Source: Flavobacteriales bacterium | Lineage (GTDB): Bacteria; Bacteroidota; Bacteroidia; Flavobacteriales_E; Vicingaceae | NCBI GenBank assembly: GCA_020635815.1 | Contig: JACJZB010000003.1 | Location: 124,001-188,000, forward strand | Length of the DNA: 64,000 bases | Direction: 5' to 3' | Shown: positions 23,315 through 32,378 of the stretch, in pieces | Layout of the letters: each line of letters opens with the position of its first letter | Numbering within the stretch: the first letter of the stretch is position 1 | Program-made: the position numbers and the translations under genes | Notes under the pieces: model-generated | Told to the model about the DNA's origin: nothing | What the model saw: the letters and a program-made list of their open reading frames with translations, nothing else | The model's database searches: none

Positions 23315-25747
23315 ATGGAGTTTAATCAGGATAATAAATCAAGATCAATGAGTAATTCGAACTTAAATACCGAGTTAGACATTATATTATTATTGAAAAT
23401 TTTCAGAAAAAATATATTACTTTTTCTTTTAATTATTGTTTCTTGTGTTGTCGTATCATTTATTTATTTGAGATATACAGTACCTGTTTACCAATCGCAA
23501 TTAACCTTACAAGTTGGCTCCGAAAATACAGCTCAAAGAGTATTAAAGTCTGATAATTTTGGACAAGATGATGATGTCGCTAAGGATGTTGAGTTATTAA
23601 AATCTAAGCTTTTATTTAAAAGAGCATTACAACAATTGCCTTTTAAAGTTAGTTACTTTAATAAAGGTAAGTTCTTAACGTATGAGTTGTATAAAACTTC
23701 CCCAATAAAGGTAGAGTACCAATTACAAGACTCATCAATTATTGGAAAATCATTTCTTCTAGAATTTGTATCTACAACAGAATTTAATCTGTTTCAAAAT
23801 GATAACATCATAGGAAAATACACTAATAACGAACGAATAGAATTACCTGAAGGCGTAATTACCATAAAAATAATAGATGCTCAAAAAGTAAATGATTATG
23901 TGGATAATGTAAATGGAACTTCGATGTTTTTCACAATAAATAATTTAGACGATCTTACCAATAGTTATATAAAACGATTAAGCGTATTTCCTTTAAATCC
24001 ATCAGCAAAAACAATTAATATTTCTTTTCAAGATAATAATGCTTTAAAATCTACGGATATTGTTACCACTCTTGCTGATGAGTATATTCTATATGACATA
24101 GAAGAAAGAAGTAAAAGTTCTAAAAATGTAATTCAGTTTTTGGATGCACAATTAGATAAATATTATAATAAAGTTAAGGTATCAGAAAATAAAATACAAA
24201 ATTTTCAAACTTCAAACAAAGGGAGTATTCAAGAGTTTTCTACTATTTATTTAGAGCGATTAAATCGTTTTGAAAATCAATTAATAGACATTGAATTTCA
24301 GAAAAGCGTTCTTACCGAAATTTATAACTCAGTACCTAGCAATCTGAGTAATATTGACGTGTTTAATTTAATGCCTACGCTATCAGGTACAGAATATGAA
24401 GCATCAGTAACAAGTCTTATAACTAACCTTCAAAATTTACTAGTTGAAAAGCAAAATTTATTGGGTGAAGTAACACCTAGTAGTGAGGCAGTAAAAAATA
24501 TAGAAAGAAAGATTGAGGTACAGAAAAAAGTACTTTTTACAACTATAAATTCTTTAATTCAACGATTAGAAAGTAAGCGTAAGGAAGTTGAAAAAAGAGT
24601 GAATGAAATACAAAGTAAATACCTGAAAATTCCAGCTGAAGAATTAGAATATGCGAGATTACAAAGAGTGCTATCAATAGATGAGAAGTTCTTTACCTTA
24701 TTAATGGAAAAAAGAACAGAATACTCAATTTCTGAAGCAGGTTTTGTTCCTCAACACACTATTTTAGATCAAGCTGTTGTTCCATCTGCACCAATTTCTC
24801 CAAATAAAAAAATAATAGTGATAACAGGGTTTATGTTGGGACTTGTAATCTCAATTTTAATACTAATTCTTCGCTATATCTTTAAAAATACAATATCTTC
24901 AATTGATGAAATTAATAGATTTACGCAATCCTCTTTTGGTTTTTTAGGAAATGTGCCAGTTTATCATAAGGTTATTCCAGTGTCACAATTAGTAATCGAT
25001 AAAGAACCAAAATCTGTTATTTCCGAAGCGTTCAGATCAATTCGTTCAAATTTACAATTTGTAAAGAGTACAAACGATAAAAAATTAATAGCAATAACAT
25101 CAACCATCTCAGGTGAAGGAAAAACTTTTTGCGCAATAAACTTAGCAGGAATATTAGCAATGTCAGACAAAAAAGTAATTATTCTCGATTTAGATATGCG
25201 TAAGCCTAAAATACATGTAGGATTTGGTGTTGATAATACTTCAGGAATGAGTACTTTATTAATTAATAAAAATTCTTTAGAAGAGTGTATTCACAATAGT
25301 GATCTTGGAGGGTTAGATTATATTACCTCTGGTCCAATACCACCCAATCCTTCTGAATTAATTATTAATGGAGAGTTAACAAAAATTATAGAAGAGCTTA
25401 AAACTAAATATGATTATGTAATAATTGACAACCCTCCAATCGGTTTAGTTTCTGACGCAATGGAGACCTTAAAAATTGCAGATTATCCAATTTATGTTTT
25501 TAAAAGCGAATACTCGAGAAGAAACTTTGCAAATAATGTAGATAGATTAATTAGAGATAATGGTATATCTAAATTATCAGTAATTCTTAATAGTGTAAAC
25601 TTTAAAGATAGACTTTATGGATATGGCAATAACTATGGGTATGGATATGGATACGGTCGTGGTGGATATGGTTATTATACCGATGGTGATGAAAATGAAA
25701 CGATAAAAGAAAAAATTATAAAAAAAGTAAAAAGGAAGAAAAGTTAA
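23315..25747 (+). CDS. Wzc-like chain-length determinant and tyrosine kinase
   Basis: This 810-residue inner-membrane protein joins a Wzz domain to a cytoplasmic BY-kinase. A helix near residues 28-50 and another near 490-515 (IIVITGFMLGLVISILILIL, periplasmic coiled coils between) frame the periplasmic part. The kinase part has Walker A SGEGKTFCAINLA, Walker A' ILDLDMRKP and Walker B YVIIDNPP (Asn where Thr is usual). The tail is Tyr/Gly-rich (YGYGNNYGYGYGYGRGGYGY), the expected autophosphorylation cluster. It controls chain length and export of an exopolysaccharide with the Wza-like protein. It overlaps rfbC by one base. Confidence 0.92.
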   Translation: MEFNQDNKSRSMSNSNLNTELDIILLLKIFRKNILLFLLIIVSCVVVSFIYLRYTVPVYQSQLTLQVGSENTAQRVLKSDNFGQDDDVAKDVELLKSKLLFKRALQQLPFKVSYFNKGKFLTYELYKTSPIKVEYQLQDSSIIGKSFLLEFVSTTEFNLFQNDNIIGKYTNNERIELPEGVITIKIIDAQKVNDYVDNVNGTSMFFTINNLDDLTNSYIKRLSVFPLNPSAKTINISFQDNNALKSTDIVTTLADEYILYDIEERSKSSKNVIQFLDAQLDKYYNKVKVSENKIQNFQTSNKGSIQEFSTIYLERLNRFENQLIDIEFQKSVLTEIYNSVPSNLSNIDVFNLMPTLSGTEYEASVTSLITNLQNLLVEKQNLLGEVTPSSEAVKNIERKIEVQKKVLFTTINSLIQRLESKRKEVEKRVNEIQSKYLKIPAEELEYARLQRVLSIDEKFFTLLMEKRTEYSISEAGFVPQHTILDQAVVPSAPISPNKKIIVITGFMLGLVISILILILRYIFKNTISSIDEINRFTQSSFGFLGNVPVYHKVIPVSQLVIDKEPKSVISEAFRSIRSNLQFVKSTNDKKLIAITSTISGEGKTFCAINLAGILAMSDKKVIILDLDMRKPKIHVGFGVDNTSGMSTLLINKNSLEECIHNSDLGGLDYITSGPIPPNPSELIINGELTKIIEELKTKYDYVIIDNPPIGLVSDAMETLKIADYPIYVFKSEYSRRNFANNVDRLIRDNGISKLSVILNSVNFKDRLYGYGNNYGYGYGYGRGGYGYYTDGDENETIKEKIIKKVKRKKS

Positions 25748-26289
25748 TGGAGATTAAAGAGCTAGAATTGAAAGGTGTTTATTTAATTAAACCTAATATT
25801 TTTGAAGATGAAAGAGGGCATTTTTTTGAATCATTCAATCAAAATGTATTTAAAGAAAAAGGCTTAAACCTAGATTTTGTTCAAGACAATCAATCGTTAT
25901 CTCAAAAAGGAGTGTTGAGAGGCTTGCATTTTCAAAAGCCACCTTATGCACAAGGAAAATTGATTAGAGTAATAAAAGGAAGAGTATTAGACGTAGCGGT
26001 TGATATTAGAAAAAAATCACCAACCTATGGCAAAAGCATAGCATTAGAATTATCGGAAGAAAATAAGTTAATGTTTTATATTCCGGAAGGGTTTGCACAT
26101 GGATTTCTAACACTAGAAGATAATACGATATTTAGCTATAAATGCACAAATTTCTTTAATAAAGCATCAGAAGGAAGTTTGTTGTGGAATGATGCCGATT
26201 TAAATATAGACTGGGGAAATGTTTCTCCTTTGTTGTCAGAAAAAGATAAAGAAGCACCAGTATTTTCATCTTTTGATTCACCTTTTTAA
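25747..26289 (+). CDS. rfbC: dTDP-4-dehydrorhamnose 3,5-epimerase
   Basis: This 180-residue cupin enzyme acts in dTDP-L-rhamnose synthesis. Family motifs are clear: GVYLIKPNIFEDERGHFFESFN, QDNQSLSQKGVLRGLHFQ with the catalytic His, GRVLDVAVDIRKKSPTYGK, and FYIPEGFAHGF. Length fits RmlC. Its partners rfbA, rfbB and rfbD are not in the window, so the cluster is incomplete here. It sits between the Wzc-like gene (one-base overlap) and a WecA-like gene (5-bp gap), suggesting a deoxysugar in the exported glycan. Confidence 0.94.
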   Translation: MEIKELELKGVYLIKPNIFEDERGHFFESFNQNVFKEKGLNLDFVQDNQSLSQKGVLRGLHFQKPPYAQGKLIRVIKGRVLDVAVDIRKKSPTYGKSIALELSEENKLMFYIPEGFAHGFLTLEDNTIFSYKCTNFFNKASEGSLLWNDADLNIDWGNVSPLLSEKDKEAPVFSSFDSPF

Positions 26290-26294
26290 AACAA

Positions 26295-27359
26295 ATGCCG
26301 TTTCCACTAAAACACATATTATTTTTTGTAGGAGCCGTTATTTTTTCGTTTCTAATCAATCATATTTTATTAAGGTTTGTTAAAACTTTAGGAATAAGAA
26401 ATGAAGCTGAAACCCATATAAGATGGAGTAGTCAAGTAAAACCAGCACTTGGAGGGTTAACATTTTATATCATCTTTTTACTATCAATTACATTGCATCC
26501 TTTTGTATTTTCTTATTCTGGTGAAGCAATTGATTTTCAATTTACTGGTATAATTGGAGTTACCTCTTTAGGCTTTTTGATGGGCTTAGCTGATGATGCT
26601 TATAACACCAAGCCAATGCTAAAATTGTTTACTCAAATTTTGTGTGGGGTTTTATTGGCTTATTCAGGAACTTACATTCAAGTGTTTGATAATGATATAA
26701 TTAATTATTCATTAACTGTTTTATGGGTTGTGGGGTTGATGAATTCAATAAACATGTTGGATAACATGGATGGCATTACTACTGTGGTTTCTTTAATTAT
26801 TGCGTTTACCATATTTGTAATTATGCTCAACAATAATGAATTTGATACAATATCGATGACTGTAGTTATTGGGTTGTTAGGTTCATTATTCGGATTCTTA
26901 TATTTTAACTGGAATCCTTCTAAAATGTATATGGGAGACACAGGTAGTCAGTATTTAGGAGTTTTATTAGCCGCTTTAAGTATAAACTACTTATGGAATC
27001 CTGTTACAACAGAGGAGTTCTCAGTATCTCGCCAATTTTTAATCCCACTTCTTTCCTTTATTATTCCTATAATTGATACAACAACAGTGGTTATTAAAAG
27101 GGTTAGAAAAGGCAATTCTCCTTTTGTAGGAGGAAAAGATCATACTACACACCATTTGTCATACCTTGGACTTTCGGAAAAACAAGTTGCAGGAATTATT
27201 ACTTTAATTTCAATCGTATCCTCGTTAATCGTTATCTATGTTGTTTCTACAATAAAAGTTTGGAGTCATTTATATACGGTCATATTTGTAGCTTATTTCT
27301 TAATTTTATTTTTTATTTTATTTTATGTTGCAAATAAAAATATTGATAAATCGGAGTAA
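26295..27359 (+). CDS. WecA/MraY-type glycosyl-1-phosphate transferase
   Basis: This 354-residue membrane enzyme has about ten hydrophobic segments and the polyprenyl-phosphate glycosyl-1-phosphate transferase motifs: GLADDAYNTKPMLKL, SINMLDNMDGITT, FNWNPSKMYMGDTGSQYLG and a cytoplasmic GGKDHTTHHLSYLG loop. It should load the first sugar phosphate, typically GlcNAc-1-phosphate, onto undecaprenyl phosphate to start glycan synthesis. It follows rfbC closely and precedes uvrA by 13 bp. WecA-like function is favoured over MraY because no peptidoglycan genes are nearby. Confidence 0.88.
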   Translation: MPFPLKHILFFVGAVIFSFLINHILLRFVKTLGIRNEAETHIRWSSQVKPALGGLTFYIIFLLSITLHPFVFSYSGEAIDFQFTGIIGVTSLGFLMGLADDAYNTKPMLKLFTQILCGVLLAYSGTYIQVFDNDIINYSLTVLWVVGLMNSINMLDNMDGITTVVSLIIAFTIFVIMLNNNEFDTISMTVVIGLLGSLFGFLYFNWNPSKMYMGDTGSQYLGVLLAALSINYLWNPVTTEEFSVSRQFLIPLLSFIIPIIDTTTVVIKRVRKGNSPFVGGKDHTTHHLSYLGLSEKQVAGIITLISIVSSLIVIYVVSTIKVWSHLYTVIFVAYFLILFFILFYVANKNIDKSE

Positions 27360-27372
27360 CCTAATAGTTTAA

Positions 27373-30201
27373 ATGACAATATCTGAAGAAGAATTTATCG
27401 AGGTAGAGGGAGCAAGAGTTCATAATCTAAAAAACATTTCATTAAAAATACCTAGAAACAAATTGGTTGTCATAACTGGTTTGAGTGGCAGTGGTAAGTC
27501 TTCTTTAGCTTTTGATACAATTTATGCTGAAGGTCAACGAAGATACTTAGAAACATTCTCAGCTTATGCTCGTCAGTTTTTAGGCAATATGGAGCGACCT
27601 GATGTTGATAAAATAAAAGGATTAAGTCCGGTTATTTCTATTGAACAAAAAACGATAAGTAAAAACCCTCGATCAACAGTTGGAACAATAACAGAGGTGT
27701 ATGATTTTTTTCGCTTGTTGTTTGCAAGAGCAGGATTAGCCTATTCTTTTAATACGGGAGAGTTAATGGTAAAGTATAATACCCCGCAAATAGTTGAACT
27801 AATTTTTCAAAAATATTTAGATAAAAAGTTATTGATTTTAGCCCCATTAGTTAAAGGGAGAAAAGGACATTATAGAGAGTTGTTTAATCAAGTTATTAAA
27901 CAAGGGTTTTTAAAAGCACGTATTGATGGTGAAATTGTAAACCTTTTACCAGGAATGCAACTTGATAGATATAAAACACATGATATTGAGGTAGTTGTAG
28001 ATCAAATAAAAGTAAAAAAAGAAGATGAAAAACGGATTGTAAATTCTGTAGAAACAGCATTAAAACATGGTGGAAATACAGTGATGGTTTTTGATGTAGA
28101 AACAGCTAAATATACCCTGTTAAGTAAAAACTTAATGTGTCCAACCACGGGTGTTTCTTATGAAGATCCTGCCCCAAATATGTTTTCTTTTAATTCTCCT
28201 TATGGAGCATGTAAGAAATGTAATGGAATAGGAGAGGTTTCTGAAATAGACATCGATAAAATTATACCCAATAAAAACTCCACTATAAAAAAAGGTGGAA
28301 TAGTACCGCTTGGAGAGTATAAAAATAACTGGACATTTAAGCAAATTGAGGCAATAGGAAAAAAGTTTGATTTCGATATTAACACGCCTTTAAAAAACAT
28401 TTCAGAAGAAGCGATAGATTTTTTACTCAATGGTTCTTCAGAGCCATTAACAGTTGTTCAAACGGTAGCGGGAGTTTCAACAGATTATAAAGTAGAGTTT
28501 GAAGGTATTATAAACATAATTGAAAAACAGTTTAATGAAAATAAGTCTAAAACAGTAGAAAGGTGGGCAGCTAGCTTTATGAATAAAATTATCTGTACAA
28601 CATGTAATGGTTCACGCCTAAAACAAGAAGCTTTATTCTTTAAAATTGAAGATAAGAATATTGCTGATGTTTCATCTATGGATATTTCTTCTCTTTATGA
28701 TTGGACGAGCACTTTGTTTGACAAACTAAATGAAAATCAGAAAGTTATAGCTAAGGAAGTTTTAAAGGAAATAAATGCTCGCTTAAAATTTTTATTAGAT
28801 GTAGGATTAACCTATTTATCGTTAAATAGAAGTGCAAAAACGCTATCGGGTGGCGAAGCACAGCGAATAAGATTGGCAACACAAATAGGTTCACAATTAA
28901 CAAATGTACTCTATATTTTAGATGAACCAAGTATAGGACTTCATCAGCGTGATAATCAAAAATTAATACAATCGTTAAAAGATTTAAGAGATATAGGTAA
29001 TTCAATTATGGTTGTAGAGCATGATAAAGATATTATGCTCGAATCTGATTTTATTGTTGATATAGGGCCTAAAGCTGGTGTTCATGGGGGAGAAGTTGTA
29101 TCGTTAGGTAAACCTGATGAATTTTTAAAGAAAAATACAGAAACAGCTAATTATTTAAATGGTAAAGTATCAATAGAATTGCCAAATAGATTAAGAAAAG
29201 GAAATGGCAAGAAGTTAAAATTGTATGGTGCTACTGGTAATAATTTAAAAAATGTAGATTTAACAATTCCATTAGGTAAATTAGTTTGTGTTACAGGGGT
29301 TTCAGGTAGTGGGAAATCCACATTAATTAACGAAACACTTTATCCAATTTTAAACCAACACATATATAAAGCTGTAAAGAAACCATTGCCTTACAAAAAA
29401 ATTGAAGGGCTTGAAAATATTGATAAAATAATAGATATAGACCAATCACCTATAGGTAGAACACCTCGTTCAAATCCAGCAACATATACAGGCTTGTTTA
29501 CAGATATTAGAACATTGTTTAGCGGGTTGCCTGAAGCAAAAATTAGAGGTTATAAACCAGGTAGATTTTCATTTAATGTGAAAGGAGGGAGGTGTGAAAC
29601 TTGTCAAGGAGCAGGGTTAAAAACTATAGAAATGAACTTTTTGCCCGATGTTTACGTTGAATGTACAGAGTGTGAAGGAAAAAGATATAATAGAGAAACC
29701 TTAGAGGTTCGATTTAAAGGGAAATCAATAAGTGATGTTTTAAATATGACAATTGAACAGGCTGTTGATTTCTTTGAGAATATTCCTACGATACTTCAAA
29801 AAGTGAAAACCTTAAAAGATGTTGGGTTAGGCTATGTGCATTTAGGACAACCATCAACAACTTTATCAGGTGGTGAGGCTCAACGAATAAAATTAGCAAC
29901 AGAGTTGGCTAAGAAACAAACAGGAAATACTTTTTATATTTTAGATGAGCCTTCTACAGGATTGCATTTTGAAGATATTCGAATATTATTAGAGGTAATT
30001 AATAAATTAGTTGATTCAGGTAATTCAGTTTTGATTATTGAACATAATCTAGACATCATAAAAGTAGCTGATTATATAATTGACATAGGACCTGAAGGAG
30101 GTAATGCAGGCGGAAAAATAGTTGGAGAAGGCACGCCTATTGAGTTATTAAAAAATAAAAAAAGTTTTACAGCAGAATATTTAAAAAAAGAAATGTTATG
30201 A
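27373..30201 (+). CDS. uvrA: Excinuclease ABC subunit A
   Basis: This 942-residue DNA damage sensor of nucleotide excision repair has two ABC modules: Walker A GLSGSGKSS and signature TLSGGEAQRIRLATQIG in the first half, Walker A GVSGSGKST and TTLSGGEAQRIKLATELA in the second. The C-terminal zinc finger is complete (CETCQGAG and CTECEGKR). The first finger reads CPTTG...CKKC, lacking one of four cysteines, which may be usual in this phylum. It overlaps the next gene by 4 bp. The link with the upstream polysaccharide genes is probably positional only. Confidence 0.96.
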   Translation: MTISEEEFIEVEGARVHNLKNISLKIPRNKLVVITGLSGSGKSSLAFDTIYAEGQRRYLETFSAYARQFLGNMERPDVDKIKGLSPVISIEQKTISKNPRSTVGTITEVYDFFRLLFARAGLAYSFNTGELMVKYNTPQIVELIFQKYLDKKLLILAPLVKGRKGHYRELFNQVIKQGFLKARIDGEIVNLLPGMQLDRYKTHDIEVVVDQIKVKKEDEKRIVNSVETALKHGGNTVMVFDVETAKYTLLSKNLMCPTTGVSYEDPAPNMFSFNSPYGACKKCNGIGEVSEIDIDKIIPNKNSTIKKGGIVPLGEYKNNWTFKQIEAIGKKFDFDINTPLKNISEEAIDFLLNGSSEPLTVVQTVAGVSTDYKVEFEGIINIIEKQFNENKSKTVERWAASFMNKIICTTCNGSRLKQEALFFKIEDKNIADVSSMDISSLYDWTSTLFDKLNENQKVIAKEVLKEINARLKFLLDVGLTYLSLNRSAKTLSGGEAQRIRLATQIGSQLTNVLYILDEPSIGLHQRDNQKLIQSLKDLRDIGNSIMVVEHDKDIMLESDFIVDIGPKAGVHGGEVVSLGKPDEFLKKNTETANYLNGKVSIELPNRLRKGNGKKLKLYGATGNNLKNVDLTIPLGKLVCVTGVSGSGKSTLINETLYPILNQHIYKAVKKPLPYKKIEGLENIDKIIDIDQSPIGRTPRSNPATYTGLFTDIRTLFSGLPEAKIRGYKPGRFSFNVKGGRCETCQGAGLKTIEMNFLPDVYVECTECEGKRYNRETLEVRFKGKSISDVLNMTIEQAVDFFENIPTILQKVKTLKDVGLGYVHLGQPSTTLSGGEAQRIKLATELAKKQTGNTFYILDEPSTGLHFEDIRILLEVINKLVDSGNSVLIIEHNLDIIKVADYIIDIGPEGGNAGGKIVGEGTPIELLKNKKSFTAEYLKKEML

Positions 30202-30887
30202 CAGGAAAATTTAAAAATAAGGATTGGAGTGAGATAAAAGCTAATGACTCATGGGCAATATTTAAAATAATGGCCGAATTAGTCGAAGGATTTGAAACAA
30301 TGTCTAAGATAGGTCCGTGTGTGTCAATATTTGGTTCAGCAAGAACAAATCCAGATAATCCATATTATGCTTTAGGAGAAGAAATTGCATGTAAGCTGGC
30401 AGAAAAAGGGTATGGAATAATTACTGGTGGTGGACCAGGAATTATGGAGGCTGGAAATAAAGGAGCAAATAAAGCAGGTGGTAAATCTGTGGGTTTAAAT
30501 ATTGATTTACCATTTGAACAATTTAACAATCAATTTATTGATAGAGACAAATTGATAAACTTTGATTATTTCTTTGTAAGAAAAGTAATGTTTGTAAAAT
30601 ATGCTCAGGGTTTTGTTGTTTTACCGGGTGGTTTTGGAACTTTTGATGAACTGTTTGAAGCAATAACGTTAATTCAAACACAGAAAGTTGCTCAATTTCC
30701 GATAGTATTAGTAGGAGAAAAATTTTGGTCAGGTTTGGTTGATTGGATTAAAGAAACTGTTTTGGAGCAAGAAAAGAACATAAGTCCAAAAGATATAGAT
30801 TTATTTTCTGTTGTTGATAACGCTGATGATGCTGTTAAAGTTATAGATGACTTTTATAAAAATTCTTCATTAACTCCAAATTTCTAG
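30198..30887 (+). CDS. LOG-family (TIGR00730) nucleotide phosphoribohydrolase-like protein
   Basis: This 229-residue Rossmann-fold protein has the family signature GGGPGIMEAGNKGA and LPGGFGTFDELFEA (PGGxGTxxE). LOG enzymes release the base from nucleoside 5'-monophosphates; the plant members activate cytokinins. Here it is better called a general nucleotide 5'-monophosphate hydrolase of uncertain substrate. It overlaps the uvrA end by 4 bp, so the two are cotranscribed. Slightly longer N terminus than the shortest family members. Confidence 0.9.
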   Translation: MTGKFKNKDWSEIKANDSWAIFKIMAELVEGFETMSKIGPCVSIFGSARTNPDNPYYALGEEIACKLAEKGYGIITGGGPGIMEAGNKGANKAGGKSVGLNIDLPFEQFNNQFIDRDKLINFDYFFVRKVMFVKYAQGFVVLPGGFGTFDELFEAITLIQTQKVAQFPIVLVGEKFWSGLVDWIKETVLEQEKNISPKDIDLFSVVDNADDAVKVIDDFYKNSSLTPNF

Positions 30888-30950
30888 GTTGTTAACAATA
30901 TAAGGTTAAAAAGTCTTTTTGGTTAAAATACAAACACATTCATTTTGTTA

Positions 30951-30958
30951 TAGATTTG
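30951..30958 (+). promoter_or_regulatory. Bacteroidota -7 element upstream of the 31065 gene
   Basis: TAGATTTG is a full match to TAnnTTTG, 107 bp before the start of the outer-membrane protein gene at 31065. No clear -33 element was found. Confidence 0.4.
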
Positions 30959-31064
30959 TTAGAGCTATTAATTATTAACAGTTGTTAATATCTTGCATTA
31001 AAAATTCGCTAATACAAATTTTTATTCTATTTTTATTGCAATATTTTAGTATAAATTATAGCGT

Positions 31065-32363
31065 ATGAATAAGAAAATTACTCTTTTACCGATTATTGCT
31101 GCCTTACTGTTCTCAGTTACAACTGTTGCTCAAAAAACTTCTTCGTTAGAAAAAATGCCGTCGATAGGTGTTCATGGTGGTGCCATGTCTTATCTTGGAG
31201 ATATAAAAGGATCTAAAGGTTCAACTATTTTTACATATTGGAAACCAGCTTATGGTTTTTATTTAGAGAAAAAGATAGGGTCGATTTTTGGAGTGAGTGT
31301 TAATGGAACTTTTGGTAAAGTTTCTAAAAGCCAGTTAGATGAGCAGTTGTTTGCTAATTTTGAAACAACAATAATGAACTTTGATGCAAATTTACTTTTA
31401 GATTTTGATAATGGGAAAGTAATAAATGAAGCATCATTGTTTGCACCTTATTTTTCTATCGGATTTGGTTATTTATCCTTTAATCCTAAAGGAGATTTAG
31501 AAAACAGTAATGGTAAATATTATCATTGGAGTGATGGAACTCTTCGAAATATGTCAGAACTTACACCTGGAGCTGACACATCATCCACTGTTGTTTTAAG
31601 AGATTATAGTTATGAATCTGATTTGAAAGATAGTACAGCAAATTATTCTAAAACAAGTTTTACTCTTCCTTTACGATTTGGGCTAAAATTTAAATTGTCT
31701 CCAAATGTTGATGCAAGACTTGGAGTAGCTTATATATTAACATTTACAGATTATATTGATAATATAAAAGATGGCGGAAATGATAATTTATTTTATACTT
31801 CATTTGGAATGCAATACAATTTTTCATCAGCTGCACCTAAAAAAGATGATAGATATAAGGACTTTGATTTCTCTTCTTTGGATAAAATTGACTCAGATGG
31901 TGATGGTGTAAAGGATGAAGATGATTTATGTCAGAATACACCAAAAGGTGTGAAAGTAAATTCAAAAGGATGTCCTTTAGATGGAGATAAAGATGGTGTC
32001 CCAGATTATAAAGATAAAGAACTAAATACACCTGAAAATGTGACTGTAAATTCAGATGGTGTAACATTAACTGATGAAATGATAGCAAAACGTCTTAGTG
32101 ATATGGATTCAGTTGAAGTTGAGCGAAGAGTATTTAAAGCTGATGATTTATCGAGAGAAGATTTGGATGCAATACAGCGTGAGTTTGCTGAGACAAACTC
32201 AACAACAGCTATACCTGAGAAATATAAATCTTTAGATGCTGATAATGACAATTTTATTTCAGCTAAAGAAGTAACAAATGCAATTGATATGTTTTTTGAA
32301 GGAGAAGTTGATTTAACTGCAAAAGACTTACACGAACTTATAGATTTTTATTTCGAGCAATAG
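31065..32363 (+). CDS. Outer-membrane beta-barrel protein with thrombospondin type-3 and EF-hand-like calcium loops
   Basis: This 432-residue protein has a signal peptide (ending near TTVAQK) and an N-terminal region of about 240 residues with alternating barrel strands. Two acidic loops follow, DSDGDGVKDEDDLC and DGDKDGVPDYKD, typical of thrombospondin type-3 calcium-binding repeats. Near the C terminus DADNDNFISAKE is an EF-hand-like loop. The barrel part shares blocks with the protein at 33822-35891 (YHWSDGTLRN vs YNYWADGSIRN; RDYSYESDL vs RDYVYETDL). It lacks an OmpA peptidoglycan-binding domain. Probably an envelope structural protein; the role is unknown. Confidence 0.75.
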   Translation: MNKKITLLPIIAALLFSVTTVAQKTSSLEKMPSIGVHGGAMSYLGDIKGSKGSTIFTYWKPAYGFYLEKKIGSIFGVSVNGTFGKVSKSQLDEQLFANFETTIMNFDANLLLDFDNGKVINEASLFAPYFSIGFGYLSFNPKGDLENSNGKYYHWSDGTLRNMSELTPGADTSSTVVLRDYSYESDLKDSTANYSKTSFTLPLRFGLKFKLSPNVDARLGVAYILTFTDYIDNIKDGGNDNLFYTSFGMQYNFSSAAPKKDDRYKDFDFSSLDKIDSDGDGVKDEDDLCQNTPKGVKVNSKGCPLDGDKDGVPDYKDKELNTPENVTVNSDGVTLTDEMIAKRLSDMDSVEVERRVFKADDLSREDLDAIQREFAETNSTTAIPEKYKSLDADNDNFISAKEVTNAIDMFFEGEVDLTAKDLHELIDFYFEQ

Positions 32364-32378
32364 TAATTAAAATATAAA

